A stretch of 64,000 nucleotides of DNA from a virus, in the IMG/VR virus record IMGVR_UViG_3300025012_000046, positions 35,506 to 99,505 of that record. One strand, given 5' to 3'. Both the position numbers and the translations under genes were made by a program. Numbering within the stretch: the first letter of the stretch is position 1; each line of letters begins with the position of its first letter. A model generated the notes under the pieces. That model saw only the letters and a list, made by a program, of their open reading frames with translations, did not search any database and had not been told where the DNA came from. Shown here one piece after another: positions 32,925 to 42,734 of the stretch.

Positions 32925-34085
32925 TTACTCGTAGTAAGGTATTTTCCTTACGTTTCCGTCAATTGTTATTTTTAAGTATCCAGCTGGTGTGGCCGGTAAT
33001 GCCGAAGCTGCGCCTTGTGTGGCTGAAGAGTATGTTGTGACAGAGGTTAACGCTATATCACCTGCAACCTGTAGTTTACCAGTATTAGCGTCAGTACTGG
33101 TTCCTATAAGCACGTTTTTACCTGTAGTAACCTGTAAAGCTAGAGGAGCACCAACACCTTGATTGTATGTGTAACCATCTATTATTGGTGTTGTGGCCCC
33201 TCCTGTTATCAATACTCCTGTGCCAGATGTATCAGAATTTCTTATAAAAGCAGAACCCTTTACTTGTAGTTTATCGTTGTTAATATTAGTAGCCGTGCTG
33301 ACAAGCACACTACCTGTTGGTAGAGCCAAATCACCGCTGCTATCCTTAACTGGAATCTCGTTAGCAACCGCAGTTTTACTAGCATTAAAACCGTCAACTT
33401 TATCTACATCTAACCCGCTAGCAGTTCCGCTACCGAACTTCTGGTCAAGCTTTCTTATAACTTCAGCTGTCAACCAGTATGGCCAATCAGCAGTACCTTT
33501 ATCTATCTCGGCAAGCCCAAGGTTAGGGGTGTAATAATTACAAACTTGGTATCCTGAATTTATAACAGCAGATGCTGTGTAGTTAACACTTAGCGTTAGC
33601 TTGGTATCGCTAACTACAGAAGCTACTTGATATATCACAGGGTCAAGCGAAACTTTAAAACTATTACCAGCTATTACTCCGCTAGTTGAAAATGAAGTGC
33701 CTGAGCCAAGCACAATGTTACTTACCTCGTCAGAAGTTTGCGGAGAACCGTCAGACTGTATTTGATTAGTGTCAACAACTGAATTAGTAGTAGAAGTTAT
33801 ATACTTAACATAGTTAGAATCAGTTGAAAGCTTGCGGTAAATCTTATACGAAGACGCGCCTGTTACCGCAGTCCATGTTAATATAACTGCGTCATTAGTA
33901 GAGTTGGCCACCGTAACATTAGCCGCTGAAGAAGGTAATGATTCTCCTACACCAGAAAAAACAGCTGCAACTTTATAATTATAAGTTCCGTTTGGTATGC
34001 TTCCGCCTGTTGTTAAGTTAGCAGCCACCCCTGTAGGTGCAGTTCCTTTAAAAATTGATATTGTTCCATTTGATATGTACGCCAC
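32925..34085 (-). CDS. Tail fibre / receptor-binding protein with FN3-like domain
   Basis: 386 residues. The N-terminal 110 residues form a fibronectin type III-like domain (NGTYNYKVAAVFSGVGESLP; then ILTWTAVTGASSYKIYRK). The middle part has the tail-fibre motif GLDVDKVDGFNASKTA, which starts many fibre shafts. The C-terminus ends ITIDGNVRKIPYYE, a common final strand of phage fibre proteins. It lies among tail-tip genes and may be the distal receptor-binding subunit. Confidence 0.75.
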   Translation of the reverse strand: MAYISNGTISIFKGTAPTGVAANLTTGGSIPNGTYNYKVAAVFSGVGESLPSSAANVTVANSTNDAVILTWTAVTGASSYKIYRKLSTDSNYVKYITSTTNSVVDTNQIQSDGSPQTSDEVSNIVLGSGTSFSTSGVIAGNSFKVSLDPVIYQVASVVSDTKLTLSVNYTASAVINSGYQVCNYYTPNLGLAEIDKGTADWPYWLTAEVIRKLDQKFGSGTASGLDVDKVDGFNASKTAVANEIPVKDSSGDLALPTGSVLVSTATNINNDKLQVKGSAFIRNSDTSGTGVLITGGATTPIIDGYTYNQGVGAPLALQVTTGKNVLIGTSTDANTGKLQVAGDIALTSVTTYSSATQGAASALPATPAGYLKITIDGNVRKIPYYE

Positions 34086-34102
34086 TTTAAACCTCCGTTT
34101 AT

Positions 34103-34372
34103 TTAAACGTCTACTGCCGAGCTAAGGTCATCTAGTTCTTTTAATTTTTTATACGCAAAATTAAAATGATTACCGTTAAAGTTTAAATCTAAATCAACTA
34201 CCACGTTTTTAACCTCTACTGGCTCTTTATTTAAGTCCCTAAGCTCCTTGGTTGGGTACACAGCATATTCTATGTCAAGTTTTTCTTTATCGCCGTGTAA
34301 GTAGGTTACACGCACATACGCTCCTGCTAAACTAAGTCCGTGTTTTGTAGTTACATCACAAGTTAACGCCAT
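34103..34372 (-). CDS. Small tail-associated protein
   Basis: 89 residues, beta-rich then a C-terminal helix (FAYKKLKELDDLSSAVDV). Similar small proteins sit after the central fibre gene in other siphophages and are taken as tail-tip parts. No family motif is certain. Ten bases after the 477-residue gene upstream. Confidence 0.6.
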   Translation of the reverse strand: MALTCDVTTKHGLSLAGAYVRVTYLHGDKEKLDIEYAVYPTKELRDLNKEPVEVKNVVVDLDLNFNGNHFNFAYKKLKELDDLSSAVDV

Positions 34373-34381
34373 TTTCTTCTC

Positions 34382-35815
34382 CTAGAAATCTGCCCAAGTT
34401 CCGTTTACATTTTTTCTAAATTTGTGGGTTGAGCTGTTATAATATGTTGCGCCGTTCACAGACGATACTGGGTCACTAGTCCTACTTCCAAGCCTAAGCG
34501 CTCCCGCACTTCCTGCATTAAAATCTCCACCTAAATAACTACCTGTAGCACACACCCCAGTACCTGTGTAGTAGCTTCCAGAACTTCCAGCCTGTCCTAG
34601 CACACCTATGCCGTTAGATTGTACATCAGACCTAATTCCATAAGTAGCTCCAGTATCTCCAGGTACATATACCCTAATACCAACATTTATTGTACTTGTG
34701 CCATTATTTACTATCTCGGTTGTAACCCCACCTTTAGTCTCGCCTCTGAAGGCCATATTAGACGTGTTAGCAGACCCACTTTTAATTAATATATAGTCAG
34801 TTGATACTTGACTTAACCCAATAGTTATTAACTCCTCAATAGTGTCATAACCATTATCAGCGAAAAAGTGTGCTTCTCCGTCAGCACTGCTAACAACAAA
34901 CCTTTTAGCGTTAACATCTGAACTTGTTTGCAAAGTTTTGCCAGTAATAGTATTACCAGATATATTTTCGGCATAGACATTAAACGTTGCTACGTTTTGT
35001 GCGTCTATATATGTAGACGTGTGCATTATTGTGTTTGGCACGCCATCTACGTTATCCCAGCTGATAGTGGCATTTTCCCCCATAGTAATGCCTTCGTCTC
35101 CAACAACTAAACCGTAGACCTTAGCTTGAGTAATAGCAGCGTCAGCTACTTGTAACGTTCCAACAGTAGCCTGTCTAAGAATAGCCCCATCAAACTCCAC
35201 GCTGTTAGCTTGGCGCATGTAGCAAAGGTAGTTATTAGTGCCAGAAGAGGGAGACGAAGAAGTAACCGCAATTATTATCTGATTATCGTTTAAAACAGGA
35301 GCAGCGCCAAACGCAACCGAAGATAGTGTAGCAGCTCCTGCTGATAAAGTGGCTATGATATATTTGTTATTAGCACTAGCCATTGTGCCTTGTGCTAATG
35401 TGTATGTAGCGTCGGCTCTAAATACACTTCCAGCTGTCCACTCAAGGGTAGTGCTGGCAGTTCCAGAATTTGTAAACCTGAAGATTGAATTATTAACCCA
35501 AAAATCAGTTCGCATAGTAGTATACAGCTCGTTAGGGAGAAGTTGCATATCTCCTACATAAACTGAATACTCAGCTGAGTAGTTTGTATTTTCCGGGCCG
35601 AATACATCTACTGCACCAATCCGCACGTAATAAGTTCCGCCAACATCAACTCTGTGAAAGTATGAAGTCTCAGGTCCACGGTTGATTAGTGTTGATTCAT
35701 TAGGCGTGAACCCTTGAGTTTGACTAGCGTGTATCTCGTAGTAGTCAATGTCTATCTCAGTAGAAGGGGTAAAGTTTACGCTAAATGCTCTTATAAACGA
35801 AGTTACAGTTACCAC
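34382..35815 (-). CDS. Tail-tip fibre protein
   Basis: 477 residues. The N-terminus (FSVNFTPSTEIDIDYYEIHA; TYYVRIGAVDVFG) is an FN3-type domain like the end of gpJ-type proteins, so it looks like a separated C-terminal part of the J protein. Then NNSIFRF, beta repeats and MGENATISWDNVDGVP, and a C-terminal shaft with GVLGQAGSSGSYYTGTG, finishing YYNSSTHKFRKNVNGTWADF, another common fibre tip. Probably part of the central fibre. Confidence 0.75.
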   Translation of the reverse strand: MVTVTSFIRAFSVNFTPSTEIDIDYYEIHASQTQGFTPNESTLINRGPETSYFHRVDVGGTYYVRIGAVDVFGPENTNYSAEYSVYVGDMQLLPNELYTTMRTDFWVNNSIFRFTNSGTASTTLEWTAGSVFRADATYTLAQGTMASANNKYIIATLSAGAATLSSVAFGAAPVLNDNQIIIAVTSSSPSSGTNNYLCYMRQANSVEFDGAILRQATVGTLQVADAAITQAKVYGLVVGDEGITMGENATISWDNVDGVPNTIMHTSTYIDAQNVATFNVYAENISGNTITGKTLQTSSDVNAKRFVVSSADGEAHFFADNGYDTIEELITIGLSQVSTDYILIKSGSANTSNMAFRGETKGGVTTEIVNNGTSTINVGIRVYVPGDTGATYGIRSDVQSNGIGVLGQAGSSGSYYTGTGVCATGSYLGGDFNAGSAGALRLGSRTSDPVSSVNGATYYNSSTHKFRKNVNGTWADF

Positions 35816-35829
35816 AATTACCTCTCAGT

Positions 35830-38800
35830 TTATGATATAGCAGCTGGTGCAGGGTTACTTACAGACAACGTAACAGGCGCAGAACGTCTACCTAATTTGT
35901 CAACAGGAGTTATTCTTATTGAAAAATACCTAGTTATACCGTCAGCGTGATTATCAATATGGTTATACGTATACTCTTCTACGGTTATCTTATCGTTTCT
36001 TCGTACACTGCCGCTTTGGTTTAAAATCTCAATAAGGTAGTGCTTTAACCAGCTTGATGAGTCATTAACTCCCGCGCCACCATCTTCCCCAGCTGGTAAA
36101 TTGGTAAGCGCATCAACAAGCTGCGGCTTTCTCCAAGTAAAGGCAGCATCTCTACCCACAAACACATTATCATTTCCCTGACCTTTTAACTGAAGGCCTG
36201 ACACTCCACTTAGCGTAATATTATTAGCCAGAGTTGAAGAAACAACTAAGGTTGTAAACGGGTTATTTATCAAATCTACCAAAGACTCGTTTATAGTTTG
36301 CCTAGTATTATCTTTATAAACTGAACAGGCTATAAACTGTAATGTGCCTGCTGTGCCTATATCTGGTATGAACACGTACCCAGACTTATCCACAGGCAGC
36401 TGTGTGTAAATACCTGAGCCAGCAGTTCCGTAGTTAATAATAACACCAGCCCAGTTTAGAGCTGTAGGGACTGAATAGTAGCAGTCAACCCCAACCTTAA
36501 CGTTACCAGCAGAGTCAGTGTAAGCTCTCTCTTCTACAGTAAAATTACTTACAGAAAGCTGTACTGGGTCTGGTAGTGTTGAGTAGTCATAAGTTACAAA
36601 AGTTCCAGCTCCAGTTATATCATCAGCAAGGTCATAGATACTTTCATTATATTCTACACACGAAATTTCTACTAACTCATCAGAATCTCTTTTCACAGCC
36701 AGTACTTTAAAAGGCTTAACAACGTTGGTTGTTTCGCCTACAACATAATCGTCTCCTATTGCTGGGGCTGTTGCTGGCGTGCCAGTCAATGTTACTGTGT
36801 TATATGTTCCGTTGGCTTTTGCAGTTAGAGCTAGTGTAACAGGCTCGGCACCGTTACTAGAAATCATGATAGACATTGCGTTACCGCTGTATATCACGTC
36901 ACCACTTAAAGTTAATTCTAATGTGCCAGCATTGTACCCCTCTATTTTTCCGCCGTAACCCCAAGCAGGAACATCATGTTGAATCCCAACTACATCTCCT
37001 ATAGTAGACAATAACCCATAAGTTCCTGTTTTAAATGACACAGACGTAAGTAAATTTTCTCCTGCTAGCAAAGCATACCTAGCTAGAGCTTGAGCTTGCC
37101 TATAATCTGTTACTCCAACTAAGTCTAAGGTCTTCTTTCTTTCTTCTAGCTGGGAGTTAGTATTAAGACTCTCGGCCTCTATTAAAAGAATATCTTTTTC
37201 GTAGTCTTTTTCTTTATTAATAAACTGTGCTTCGTAAGAGTTTATCATACCTCTATATGAAAGCCCAGTTTGAGTAAAGTCTTTAATATTACTCATGTTA
37301 AACAGCTGCGTAATGTTCTTTTTACGGTCTATGTCGATCCATACTATGCCTTCAGAGTAATACCAAGAAGCACGCATAACCCCACATATAGCAGTAAGCA
37401 GCTCTGGTATAGACTTAGATTCATCCAAAACTATATTCAAACTGAACCTAGGTCTAGCCGCCGCCCACTCTGCGGAAGCAGGGTCAGTTACAATTGTACC
37501 ATCATCTTTTATTCTGGTGTCGCAGTACTCAGCCATTACATAAAAATTGGCCAGCATAAGACCAAGTTTTGTTTGATCTATAGTAAAATAATTACCTGCG
37601 CCGTATCTGGTATTAGTTATTAAATCCCACAGGCACCAAACAGGATTATCCGTCCACGCTTTTGTGGCTGATAATTGACCGCTCCAATTAGCCACACCAC
37701 CGGGCATGTATCTATCGGTGCCGTTATAATCAGAGCCATTAGTACCTTCAGGGACAGCCACTTTTACACCGCTAACAACAGAAGTAATTACTGGCATGTT
37801 CCCTGAAATCTGATCTGTGGCCTTTATTCTAACACCAAGTAACGCAGTATTAACATACGCAACGTCACTATAAACTATCTCGTCTAGGTTCTTAAGATAT
37901 ATAGTGTCACCTATATTAAGATCAGCGTCATGATTGTTTGTGGTCCTAAGTACGCATATATCGTATTGGTCTAACGCTGGAAACACTAACTCCCTGGATA
38001 CAGATACCTCAGATTTACTGGCTGGAGAAGTTATGTAATTCCAGTCTGGGTAGTTGTTAGGAGCTGTGTACTCTACCCAGCTATCTGATGGAGCATCTTT
38101 TATTTTATAAAATATTTTAAAGTCTACCCTAGCAGCTCCACCGTTACTGTACAAAGCTGGTGCTGATATTATAACTTTGCAGGCGTGAACTGGTTTAGAC
38201 GTAGTTGCTACTGCTCCCATATCTTTAGTATCTTCATTAGGTGGAGCAGGCTTTGCAGCCAAAATATTGTGTGTCACCGAGTTCTCTATGCGGTTAAACC
38301 CGTACATAGAGTTCCTATTGTCAAGCGTATCAAGAGTAGTGGTTTTTAGAGTATAACCGTCTATAACTAAATAATGGCGTAGAGTTTCCCAACCATCCCA
38401 CACACCTTGACCTAACTCTGTATAAAAATAGAATTTTACTTTAAGGTCAGTGCTTAAAGTATTAAAATTAAAATCTTTTTGCAGTATAAAAGGCAGTATT
38501 CTAAGCCCCCAATTTCCGTTATTGAAAGACACTGGGTTATCTGTAGCCCCTAGTAAAGTGTCACCGGAGTAAACCTCTATCCTACTCTGTAATTCTGGCA
38601 GCGGAGAAGGGGTAGTTTCAGAGTCACCTTTATACATATCACTAGCGTACAAAGCTATCTTCAAGTTAAACTTAAGAGAGATGCCAGTTATGTCTTCACT
38701 GTTTAATAGGATACACTCAGCTAAGGTGTCACTAACACGGGCCAGTTTTATTGGGCTTGCACTAGTATCGTATAAACTAGTTGTTTCTTTAGGAGTTATT

Positions 38801-39552
38801 AAGGGCCATTGCGGTTCATTTACATTGCTACCAGTTCTCCAAAAAGCAGCTATATCTTGGTAATGTAGTATGCTTTGGTTGTTTACTTGAACAGAGTTTA
38901 CGTCTATGCTGTCAATTTCTCCTTCAGATAAACCATACTGCGCATATAGAAATTGGTCTACGCCAAGTACATCAACAAAGGCGTTTAATACATGGCCACC
39001 TACTCTATGCTTACCGTAAATTATATTTACAGGAGTGCCTGGAGTAGTAGTGTTTTTTATACCAGAAAAGCTATATGTGGCAGACGATGAATTTCCTGAG
39101 TCGTAGGTAGGAAGCTGAGGTTGGCCCATAACAAGCTCGGACATACCACCCATCGTCATTGACACCCCAGCCATTACTGCCATTTTGCCCCAGAACCCTA
39201 GTGCGGCCCACGACAAAGAGCCAGCAGAAAGAAAAGCTGCGGCTATAAGAACAACTCCTACTATTATTTTTCCTATACCACCTGAGCCTTCAGGAACGTC
39301 TCTTCCAAACTCAAGCACATCTTCAGAACTAACCTTCTGCCACAAACAATCTGAGTAAAGTAAATACTCGTTATTCAACTTTAAAGAAGTTTTGTTGGAC
39401 TCTTCACCAGCGTCTGCTACTAAAAATACGTACAGTTGTGGGTAATCACAAAGTAACTTCTCAAGGCACTGAGATAAAGTCGCTCCATCAACAACTACCG
39501 CTTCCTTAAATGAAACGTATTTTTTAAATTCTGGGGAAAATTTTACTAACAA
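35830..39552 (-). CDS. Central tail tip protein, lambda gpJ-like with gpI-like N-terminus
   Basis: 1240 residues. N-terminal 85 residues resemble lambda gpI (ubiquitin-like), followed by hydrophobic Gly/Ala helices (GKIIVGVVLIAAAFLSAG; MAVMAGVSMTMGGMSELVMG, residues about 95-140) and then the gpJ body starting YSFSGIKNTTTPGTPVNIIYG near 170, the diagnostic 'pvpliYG' entry. The last 150 residues are FN3-like. It forms the tip that contacts the receptor and begins DNA ejection. Fusion of I and J functions is inferred from the N-terminal layout. Confidence 0.88.
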   Translation of the reverse strand: MLVKFSPEFKKYVSFKEAVVVDGATLSQCLEKLLCDYPQLYVFLVADAGEESNKTSLKLNNEYLLYSDCLWQKVSSEDVLEFGRDVPEGSGGIGKIIVGVVLIAAAFLSAGSLSWAALGFWGKMAVMAGVSMTMGGMSELVMGQPQLPTYDSGNSSSATYSFSGIKNTTTPGTPVNIIYGKHRVGGHVLNAFVDVLGVDQFLYAQYGLSEGEIDSIDVNSVQVNNQSILHYQDIAAFWRTGSNVNEPQWPLITPKETTSLYDTSASPIKLARVSDTLAECILLNSEDITGISLKFNLKIALYASDMYKGDSETTPSPLPELQSRIEVYSGDTLLGATDNPVSFNNGNWGLRILPFILQKDFNFNTLSTDLKVKFYFYTELGQGVWDGWETLRHYLVIDGYTLKTTTLDTLDNRNSMYGFNRIENSVTHNILAAKPAPPNEDTKDMGAVATTSKPVHACKVIISAPALYSNGGAARVDFKIFYKIKDAPSDSWVEYTAPNNYPDWNYITSPASKSEVSVSRELVFPALDQYDICVLRTTNNHDADLNIGDTIYLKNLDEIVYSDVAYVNTALLGVRIKATDQISGNMPVITSVVSGVKVAVPEGTNGSDYNGTDRYMPGGVANWSGQLSATKAWTDNPVWCLWDLITNTRYGAGNYFTIDQTKLGLMLANFYVMAEYCDTRIKDDGTIVTDPASAEWAAARPRFSLNIVLDESKSIPELLTAICGVMRASWYYSEGIVWIDIDRKKNITQLFNMSNIKDFTQTGLSYRGMINSYEAQFINKEKDYEKDILLIEAESLNTNSQLEERKKTLDLVGVTDYRQAQALARYALLAGENLLTSVSFKTGTYGLLSTIGDVVGIQHDVPAWGYGGKIEGYNAGTLELTLSGDVIYSGNAMSIMISSNGAEPVTLALTAKANGTYNTVTLTGTPATAPAIGDDYVVGETTNVVKPFKVLAVKRDSDELVEISCVEYNESIYDLADDITGAGTFVTYDYSTLPDPVQLSVSNFTVEERAYTDSAGNVKVGVDCYYSVPTALNWAGVIINYGTAGSGIYTQLPVDKSGYVFIPDIGTAGTLQFIACSVYKDNTRQTINESLVDLINNPFTTLVVSSTLANNITLSGVSGLQLKGQGNDNVFVGRDAAFTWRKPQLVDALTNLPAGEDGGAGVNDSSSWLKHYLIEILNQSGSVRRNDKITVEEYTYNHIDNHADGITRYFSIRITPVDKLGRRSAPVTLSVSNPAPAAIS

Positions 39553-39944
39553 ATTAAACCTCTCTTGTACCTAAAAACAGAGTGAATTATTTGGCTGTAT
39601 ACACCTACCAAGTAAGAATGACAAAACGTGCCGCTTTCTAGTGTGTGTAGAAAGTATCCATCGTTTATAACTACGCCTAGATGTTTTGGGTAGTTAGACT
39701 CATTTATTAAAATAACGTCGCCAAACTTAGTATCTGGTACTTTTTTGAACCCAAATTTAGTGTATAGCCTTAATATCTTTTTTGCGTCTGTAAGCTCCCA
39801 GTTTTTAGCATAATCATCGCAGTCTGGTAGTGTTACATTAAACTCATTTTTATAGATAAGTTTTACTAACCCAAAACAATCACACCCACTGAAGTCTGCT
39901 CCAAGGTGTTTATTCGGTATACTCAGATACTTTACGTAGTTCAC
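39546..39944 (-). CDS. NlpC/P60 tail assembly peptidase
   Basis: 132 residues. Catalytic Cys in SGCDCFGLVKLIY near residue 23 and His in YPKHLGVVINDGYFLH near 87; third position His near 96. This is the second half of lambda gpK, here a gene of its own. It overlaps the gpJ-like gene by seven bases. Could act in tail assembly or local peptidoglycan cleavage during entry. Confidence 0.85.
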   Translation of the reverse strand: MNYVKYLSIPNKHLGADFSGCDCFGLVKLIYKNEFNVTLPDCDDYAKNWELTDAKKILRLYTKFGFKKVPDTKFGDVILINESNYPKHLGVVINDGYFLHTLESGTFCHSYLVGVYSQIIHSVFRYKRGLIC

Positions 39945-39967
39945 AAAACCTCAATAAAATAAAATAG

Positions 39968-41053
39968 TTAGAATAGTATGCGCCTAACACCACTTGCTGG
40001 AACTCCAACGAACCCACCAAACCTAGCAACGTTACTGTGGGCTTCACAATCAGTTATATCTTTCTTGCAAGTAGACAAAGCACCAACATACCCACACTCA
40101 GCAGATTTATACCGCCAATAACAAAGATGAGTAAACCTGCGCCTAGGAAGTCTAACAGAGAAATCCATAGAAGGCTCAAGATTAAACTGAACGGCAGACT
40201 CGGTTGCGGTGTATGAATCTATTACATAAAATTCTTCTGTAAACGAGGTGGTGCTGACATTTACATTTGGTATAGGAAAAATATTATTGTAGTCGTCAAT
40301 TAACGCTACGTATTCAACCTGAAAAACGTCTTCAGTTGTAGTTCCAAAATCAAACCTTAAACTGTCTATTACACTGGTTGCCCAATCGCTCCCGCCAGCT
40401 GTTAGTTGAGACATATCTAGGGTTATCTCTATGGTGTTGCTAAAATTCTCTGGCTCTGCGAAATCCTTTTTATAAGACTCAGATGCACCATGCCCTGCTG
40501 TGTGGTAATATAACGTACCTTGCCAGCCACTGCCTGCTAATCTTTTGACTCTCACCTTAACATTTTTGTAAACAGAACCAGTTACTGATAATCCAGTAAT
40601 ATAAAACATTGGGTCAGTTGACGTGGATGTTACTATCACACCGTATGGGTCTGTGGTTAGCGTTGCACCAAATCCGCCCCAGCCATTAGCTGTGTTATCG
40701 AAATACCATCCGGTATTGTAAACTTTATCTAAGAATTTAGCGAATACAGTTTTTATACTTATAGGACAATTTCTAAGTCCATTGTAGTTTTCTATGAATG
40801 ACTGTATGGTTCTGTCTGCGTTAGCTACAACTACGTTAGCTTTGCTAATGCTGCCGTCTCCGTTTATTTCCATGCCGTTATATTTAACCGGAAACTTAGT
40901 GTAAGTTATTCCGTTGTACTGAACATCATCATTATAGGCAACTACAGTCAAATCTGTGTCCTGATTTATAGATACAGTTATCAGGTGCAAAAGTGGCTCT
41001 TGCTCACTAGCAACAGCCTCTTCTTTAAATAGCGTAGTAAGAGTTCTAGGCAC
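39968..41053 (-). CDS. Minor tail protein L-like
   Basis: 361 residues. The N-terminal half is the beta-rich tail-hub-like domain (LLHLITVSINQDTDLTVVAY; then ITYTKFPVKYNGMEIN). An insert with a carbohydrate-binding-like beta sandwich is at about 115-250. The C-terminus has the gpL Cys set CYWRYKSAECGYV, then CKKDITDCEAHSN and RFGGFVG, the proposed iron-sulfur site of lambda gpL. Order L - JAMM - Cys peptidase - J is as in lambda. Confidence 0.8.
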   Translation of the reverse strand: MPRTLTTLFKEEAVASEQEPLLHLITVSINQDTDLTVVAYNDDVQYNGITYTKFPVKYNGMEINGDGSISKANVVVANADRTIQSFIENYNGLRNCPISIKTVFAKFLDKVYNTGWYFDNTANGWGGFGATLTTDPYGVIVTSTSTDPMFYITGLSVTGSVYKNVKVRVKRLAGSGWQGTLYYHTAGHGASESYKKDFAEPENFSNTIEITLDMSQLTAGGSDWATSVIDSLRFDFGTTTEDVFQVEYVALIDDYNNIFPIPNVNVSTTSFTEEFYVIDSYTATESAVQFNLEPSMDFSVRLPRRRFTHLCYWRYKSAECGYVGALSTCKKDITDCEAHSNVARFGGFVGVPASGVRRILF

Positions 41054-41357
41054 TTATATATCTCCACTTACTTCCAGCAACTATTAGAAAATCGTAATTT
41101 AGTCTTTTCTGGCACGCTAAGTCATCTTTGGAGGGTTCAGGATCGCCGTTAACGTGGCTGTGGTAAATACATCTTATTTCTGGCTTAGTGTTCAAAAGCT
41201 TGAACCATTCAGTTTTGTCGAAGATAAATGTGTGGTTGGTTGTAGAAACATTTTTTATCTCTACTATAGAGTTGTCTTTTAGTACCACTCCACATATCTC
41301 TTTTGTTTTAAGTGAAGCTAGCCATTGTATTTTTTCTATGGTGTCTTTTGAGCACAC
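41046..41357 (-). CDS. JAMM (Mov34/MPN) tail assembly metallopeptidase
   Basis: 103 residues. JAMM motif: Glu in KEICGVVL near 20, HSHVNGDPEPSKDDL near 67-81 (His-x-His-x7-Ser-x2-Asp). This is the first half of lambda gpK, split from the NlpC/P60 part, which lies two genes downstream. Starts inside the previous stop (ATG/TAG overlap) and ends inside the L-like gene start. Confidence 0.88.
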   Translation of the reverse strand: MCSKDTIEKIQWLASLKTKEICGVVLKDNSIVEIKNVSTTNHTFIFDKTEWFKLLNTKPEIRCIYHSHVNGDPEPSKDDLACQKRLNYDFLIVAGSKWRYISA

Positions 41358-41740
41358 TAGAATACTTCCTCCAGCTTTATACCTACTTCATATAAAGGGG
41401 TGTTTGCGTTGTGCATCTTGTAGTTTCCGACGAAGTTTTCCATTGAAAAATGTACGACGAAATTAGAATTGGTCACAGGATCGACCCAGTTGAATGACTT
41501 CACAGGGCCATTACAAAAGATGTAGAAGTCCCGCAGAGTTTTGTACTCGGTAGCATTAAGTGCCAAATAAGAAAACTCAAAAGTGTTCTTTGCTCTGCCT
41601 CTAGCTCTGCGTTGGCTGTGACCTGCGTCGAACTCGCTGATAATGGTGCTAGTTTTAACTCCATAATCTATTGGCCGGGACGGTCTCGGCATTGCCTTGC
41701 CAGTCGTAGAATCCGTAACAGGATAGTTTGGTATTGCCAT
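41357..41740 (-). CDS. Minor tail protein M-like
   Basis: 127 residues: RGRAKNTFEFSYLALNATEY, then FNWVDPVTNSNFVVHFS; resembles the small distal-tail / gpM-type ring proteins, with late strand YEVGIKLEEVF. First gene after promoter copy B, leading the tail-tip group. Confidence 0.7.
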   Translation of the reverse strand: MAIPNYPVTDSTTGKAMPRPSRPIDYGVKTSTIISEFDAGHSQRRARGRAKNTFEFSYLALNATEYKTLRDFYIFCNGPVKSFNWVDPVTNSNFVVHFSMENFVGNYKMHNANTPLYEVGIKLEEVF

Positions 41741-41749
41741 AAAAATTTA

Positions 41750-41797
41750 CCTCTACTATATTTATATACACAAAAGTTGTAAAAATTATTAATTTTA
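41750..41797 (-). promoter_or_regulatory. T4-type late promoter, copy B
   Basis: TATAAATA at 41759-41766 (minus strand) in TTTTGTGTATATAAATATAG, with the AAAATTAATAATTTTT element upstream. It lies nine bases before the ATG of the gpM-like gene, so the leader is very short. The decayed HNH gene sits just upstream. Confidence 0.8.
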
Positions 41798-41812
41798 GTT
41801 TGCGTAGTAAAG

Positions 41813-42732
41813 TTAGGCTACTAGTTTAGTGTTTATGAACTCTATGAATTGCTCTCTTGTGTTGTTACCATAACCATAAGTTTTATGAAATTCTACGTGA
41901 CATTTCTTACATAAATAAACTCCATTATTAACATCTGTTCTAAGCTCTGGGTTACTTCTATAGCTTTCTAAGTGGTGCGCGTTACCATTATGTGTATATT
42001 TACCACAACATTGGCAAATGTTTTTGTACTTTTTGTATATTATTAGTGTCCATTCTTTATACTCAGGTATTGCGCGCCTATCAATTCTATCCTCTTCAGT
42101 TAAGTTTGAATTATACTGTGGTGTAGTGACCCAGTGTGCGTTCTGCTGTACTCACTCAGTCTTTTCGCACTAAGTTCTTTTTTATGACAACTACAACTAA
42201 CGGTTCCGCCGCTGGTTAATTGTCCAGTAACTACATTTATAACGTTTCCACAATCACATTTTACATCCCACCTGCTACCACCTTTTCCGTTTGATTTATA
42301 CTCCTTTATTACTACTAATCTACCAAATCTTTTTCCTAATAACTCCACGCCTGCTGGACCTTTGCGCATACAACCACAAGACAACATTTTTCCAGAATTC
42401 AAATGTCCAGTATATATTTCCTTTACGTTACCACAATCACATTTACATACCCAATATGACCTTTTCTTACCGCTGACTGTATACTCAGTTCTAGTAATAG
42501 CCACTAACATACCAAAACGCTTACCAGTTAAGTCATATCGTTTATCTTTTGTTAAGCAACCACATGAGCGTACATTTCCATGTTTTAATGTTCCGGCACT
42601 TACTTCCTTAACCGCGCCACATTCACACTTACATACCCAATACGCTATCTTTTTCTTTCTAGTAACGCCTTTATAAAGTACTGTTAATCTACCAAAAACT
42701 TTTCCGGTTAAATCTGTAGCAACATCACCCAT
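41813..42732 (-). pseudogene. HNH homing endonuclease, frameshifted
   Basis: The first frame (210 residues, 42732-42100) has three zinc-binding repeats of the form WVCKCDCG ... GxLxSG ... SCGC, starting near 33, 94 and 158. It stops at 42100 after nonsense. The HNH core continues in another frame to 41813: NLTEEDRIDRRAIPEYKEW, CQCCGKYTHNGNAHHLESY, NNGVYLCKKCHVEFHKTYG. One missing C in the sequence near 42118 would join the two (GSLHPQYNSNLTEEDR). Total about 306 codons if repaired. It lies between the tape measure and the late promoter copy B. Confidence 0.8.
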
Positions 42733-42734
42733 CT

